Positions 63,100 to 64,000 of a stretch of DNA of 64,000 nt are shown here, one piece after another (the first letter of the stretch is position 1; each line of letters starts with the position of its first letter). Both the position numbers and the translations under genes were made by a program. This DNA is from UBA11957 sp963603285 (GTDB lineage Bacteria; Bacillota; Clostridia; Lachnospirales; Lachnospiraceae). Location: the NCBI GenBank assembly GCA_963603285.1, contig CAVCMG010000002.1:62001-126000 (forward strand), written 5' to 3'. The notes below the pieces were generated by a model. It was not told where the DNA came from, searched no databases, and was given only the letters and a program-made list of their open reading frames with translations.

Positions 63100-64000
63100 C
63101 TATGCTACGATTACGATAGTCTGAGCATTTACATCGGCGACTCTGCCGCTGATGGATGCATGAATGGCAACGCTCAATGCCTTGTCTGCCGGTTTGGCGA
63201 TCACCTGGCCTACAGTGACCATATCACCCTTGGCTACAATAGCCTGCGCCGGAGCACCGATGTGCTGGCTCAGCTTTACAGTAACCTTCTTAACCGGAAC
63301 AACCTCGTCATCCAGCGGAGCCGGTTTATCATACTTGGTCAGACCCAGTCTTGCCATCAGTCTTTCTTCCGGAACCTTGCGGTACTCTCTGCTCTCCTGA
63401 ACCGGAGTTGTGGTTACCTGCGGCGGTTTCACACCGTTCTTACGAAGGGCGCCCTTGAAATCAGCCATCAGGGAACGCGGTGCCAGACTCTGCGGACATG
63501 CAAACATTTCGCATACGCCACAGGAACAGCAGAAGAACGTATTGATGTACGGATTGGTGTCGCGGAAATCCTTATTGGATGTCGCACGCATGAATTTGTG
63601 CGGCTGGATCGGATGACCCAGATTGTGTCTCGGACACAGATCGGTACACATCTGACACTGGCAGCAGATGGATGCTGCTCTCTTCATGTCAATGGATGCT
63701 TTTCTTCTCTTTTTATTGACAATAATGTGATCGTTCGGAAGAACCAGCACAGCGTTGGTCGTCTTTGTCACCGGCATATCTGCACTGCCGATAAAGCCCA
63801 TCATCGGGCCGCCGACAAAGTAAACCGGATCCTTGACTGTGGTCACACCGGCCAGAGCTACTACCTCACCGATCGTCGTACCCAGCGGTACACGGACAGT
63901 TACCGGATGCTCTACCTCGGCAACAACAGATACCAGCTTGTCTGTTACCGGATGGTTCTTTTCTACGGCACGGTACACATTATAAATAGTTTCTACGTTA
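63100..64000 (-). CDS. pduS: PduS/RnfC-type barrel iron-sulfur protein (5' end outside window)
   Basis: The frame is open to the right edge, so only the C-terminal 300 residues are present. They contain an SLBB-like segment and two 4Fe-4S motifs: CCQCQMCTDLCPRH and CCSCGVCEMFACPQ. A C-terminal barrel-sandwich domain (IGAPAQAIVAKGDMVTVGQV) follows. PduS recycles cobalamin or electrons in the 1,2-propanediol compartment; relatives act with RnfC. It is 16 bases from pduT and is the first gene of the visible operon. Confidence 0.9.
   Translation of the reverse strand, partial: NVETIYNVYRAVEKNHPVTDKLVSVVAEVEHPVTVRVPLGTTIGEVVALAGVTTVKDPVYFVGGPMMGFIGSADMPVTKTTNAVLVLPNDHIIVNKKRRKASIDMKRAASICCQCQMCTDLCPRHNLGHPIQPHKFMRATSNKDFRDTNPYINTFFCCSCGVCEMFACPQSLAPRSLMADFKGALRKNGVKPPQVTTTPVQESREYRKVPEERLMARLGLTKYDKPAPLDDEVVPVKKVTVKLSQHIGAPAQAIVAKGDMVTVGQVIAKPADKALSVAIHASISGRVADVNAQTIVIVA

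Overview
The window looks like a chromosomal stretch of a Gram-positive anaerobe of the class Clostridia, most likely a gut Lachnospiraceae (an inference from gene content and style). Supporting features are strong AGGAGG-type ribosome binding sites, sigma-A promoters with 17-base spacers, intrinsic terminators, a membrane pyrophosphatase, a chorismate mutase-shikimate kinase fusion, a CarD-like regulator and a bacterial microcompartment locus entering from the right edge. A run of Ns at 46193-46202 and several single-base frameshifts point to a draft assembly. I saw no rRNA, tRNA or CRISPR array.

Layout. 1-9885: a hydroaromatic (quinate/shikimate) gene set with two AroE-family dehydrogenases, a type I dehydroquinase, two Old-Yellow-Enzyme/2,4-dienoyl-CoA-reductase-like proteins (one cut by the window edge), a metal-dependent TIM-barrel protein of the sugar isomerase/dehydroshikimate dehydratase type, an MFS carrier and a divergent LysR regulator, followed by the AroQ-AroK fusion. 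10018-19893: XRE regulator, HppA, a sigma-70-like protein without region 4, a SpoIID/peptidoglycan-binding protein and a TetR plus two-gene ABC exporter operon. 20015-24671: NagA, an AT-rich DUF4143 ATPase with periodic upstream repeats, and a frameshifted DUF975 membrane protein. 24950-31902: the conserved block lysC-pyrH-frr-uppS-cdsA-dxr-rseP. 32051-37000: CarD-like protein, glycosyltransferase, GtrA and VanZ-like membrane proteins, and an ECF sigma/DUF4349 pair. 37089-41660: AEC transporter, truncated hybrid histidine kinase, flavin reductase, diguanylate cyclase and a Nif11-like small protein. 41905-47762: UroD-family methyltransferase, BCCT carrier and MFS carrier facing a PucR/CdaR-type regulator across a sequence gap. 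47841-53868: MATE exporter, MBL hydrolase, phosphoglycolate-phosphatase-like HAD, FadR regulator, LrgAB and a histidine phosphatase. 54052-60261: a complete ribose-type sugar ABC importer with its LacI repressor and operators. 60504-64000: alcohol dehydrogenase, DeoR regulator, a PduT-type shell protein and a PduS-type barrel protein, the edge of a microcompartment operon running leftwards.

The most unusual structures are four very long inverted repeats in intergenic DNA (13754-13964, 29101-29250, 35072-35212, 50129-50392). Two of them share a nearly identical core of about 60 bases inside arms of unrelated sequence. That pattern is expected of a mobile or structured RNA element rather than ordinary terminators. 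The first 10 kb suggests a reductive route for plant hydroaromatics, because 3-dehydroshikimate, the product of AroD, is an enone of the type the neighbouring flavoenzymes reduce.
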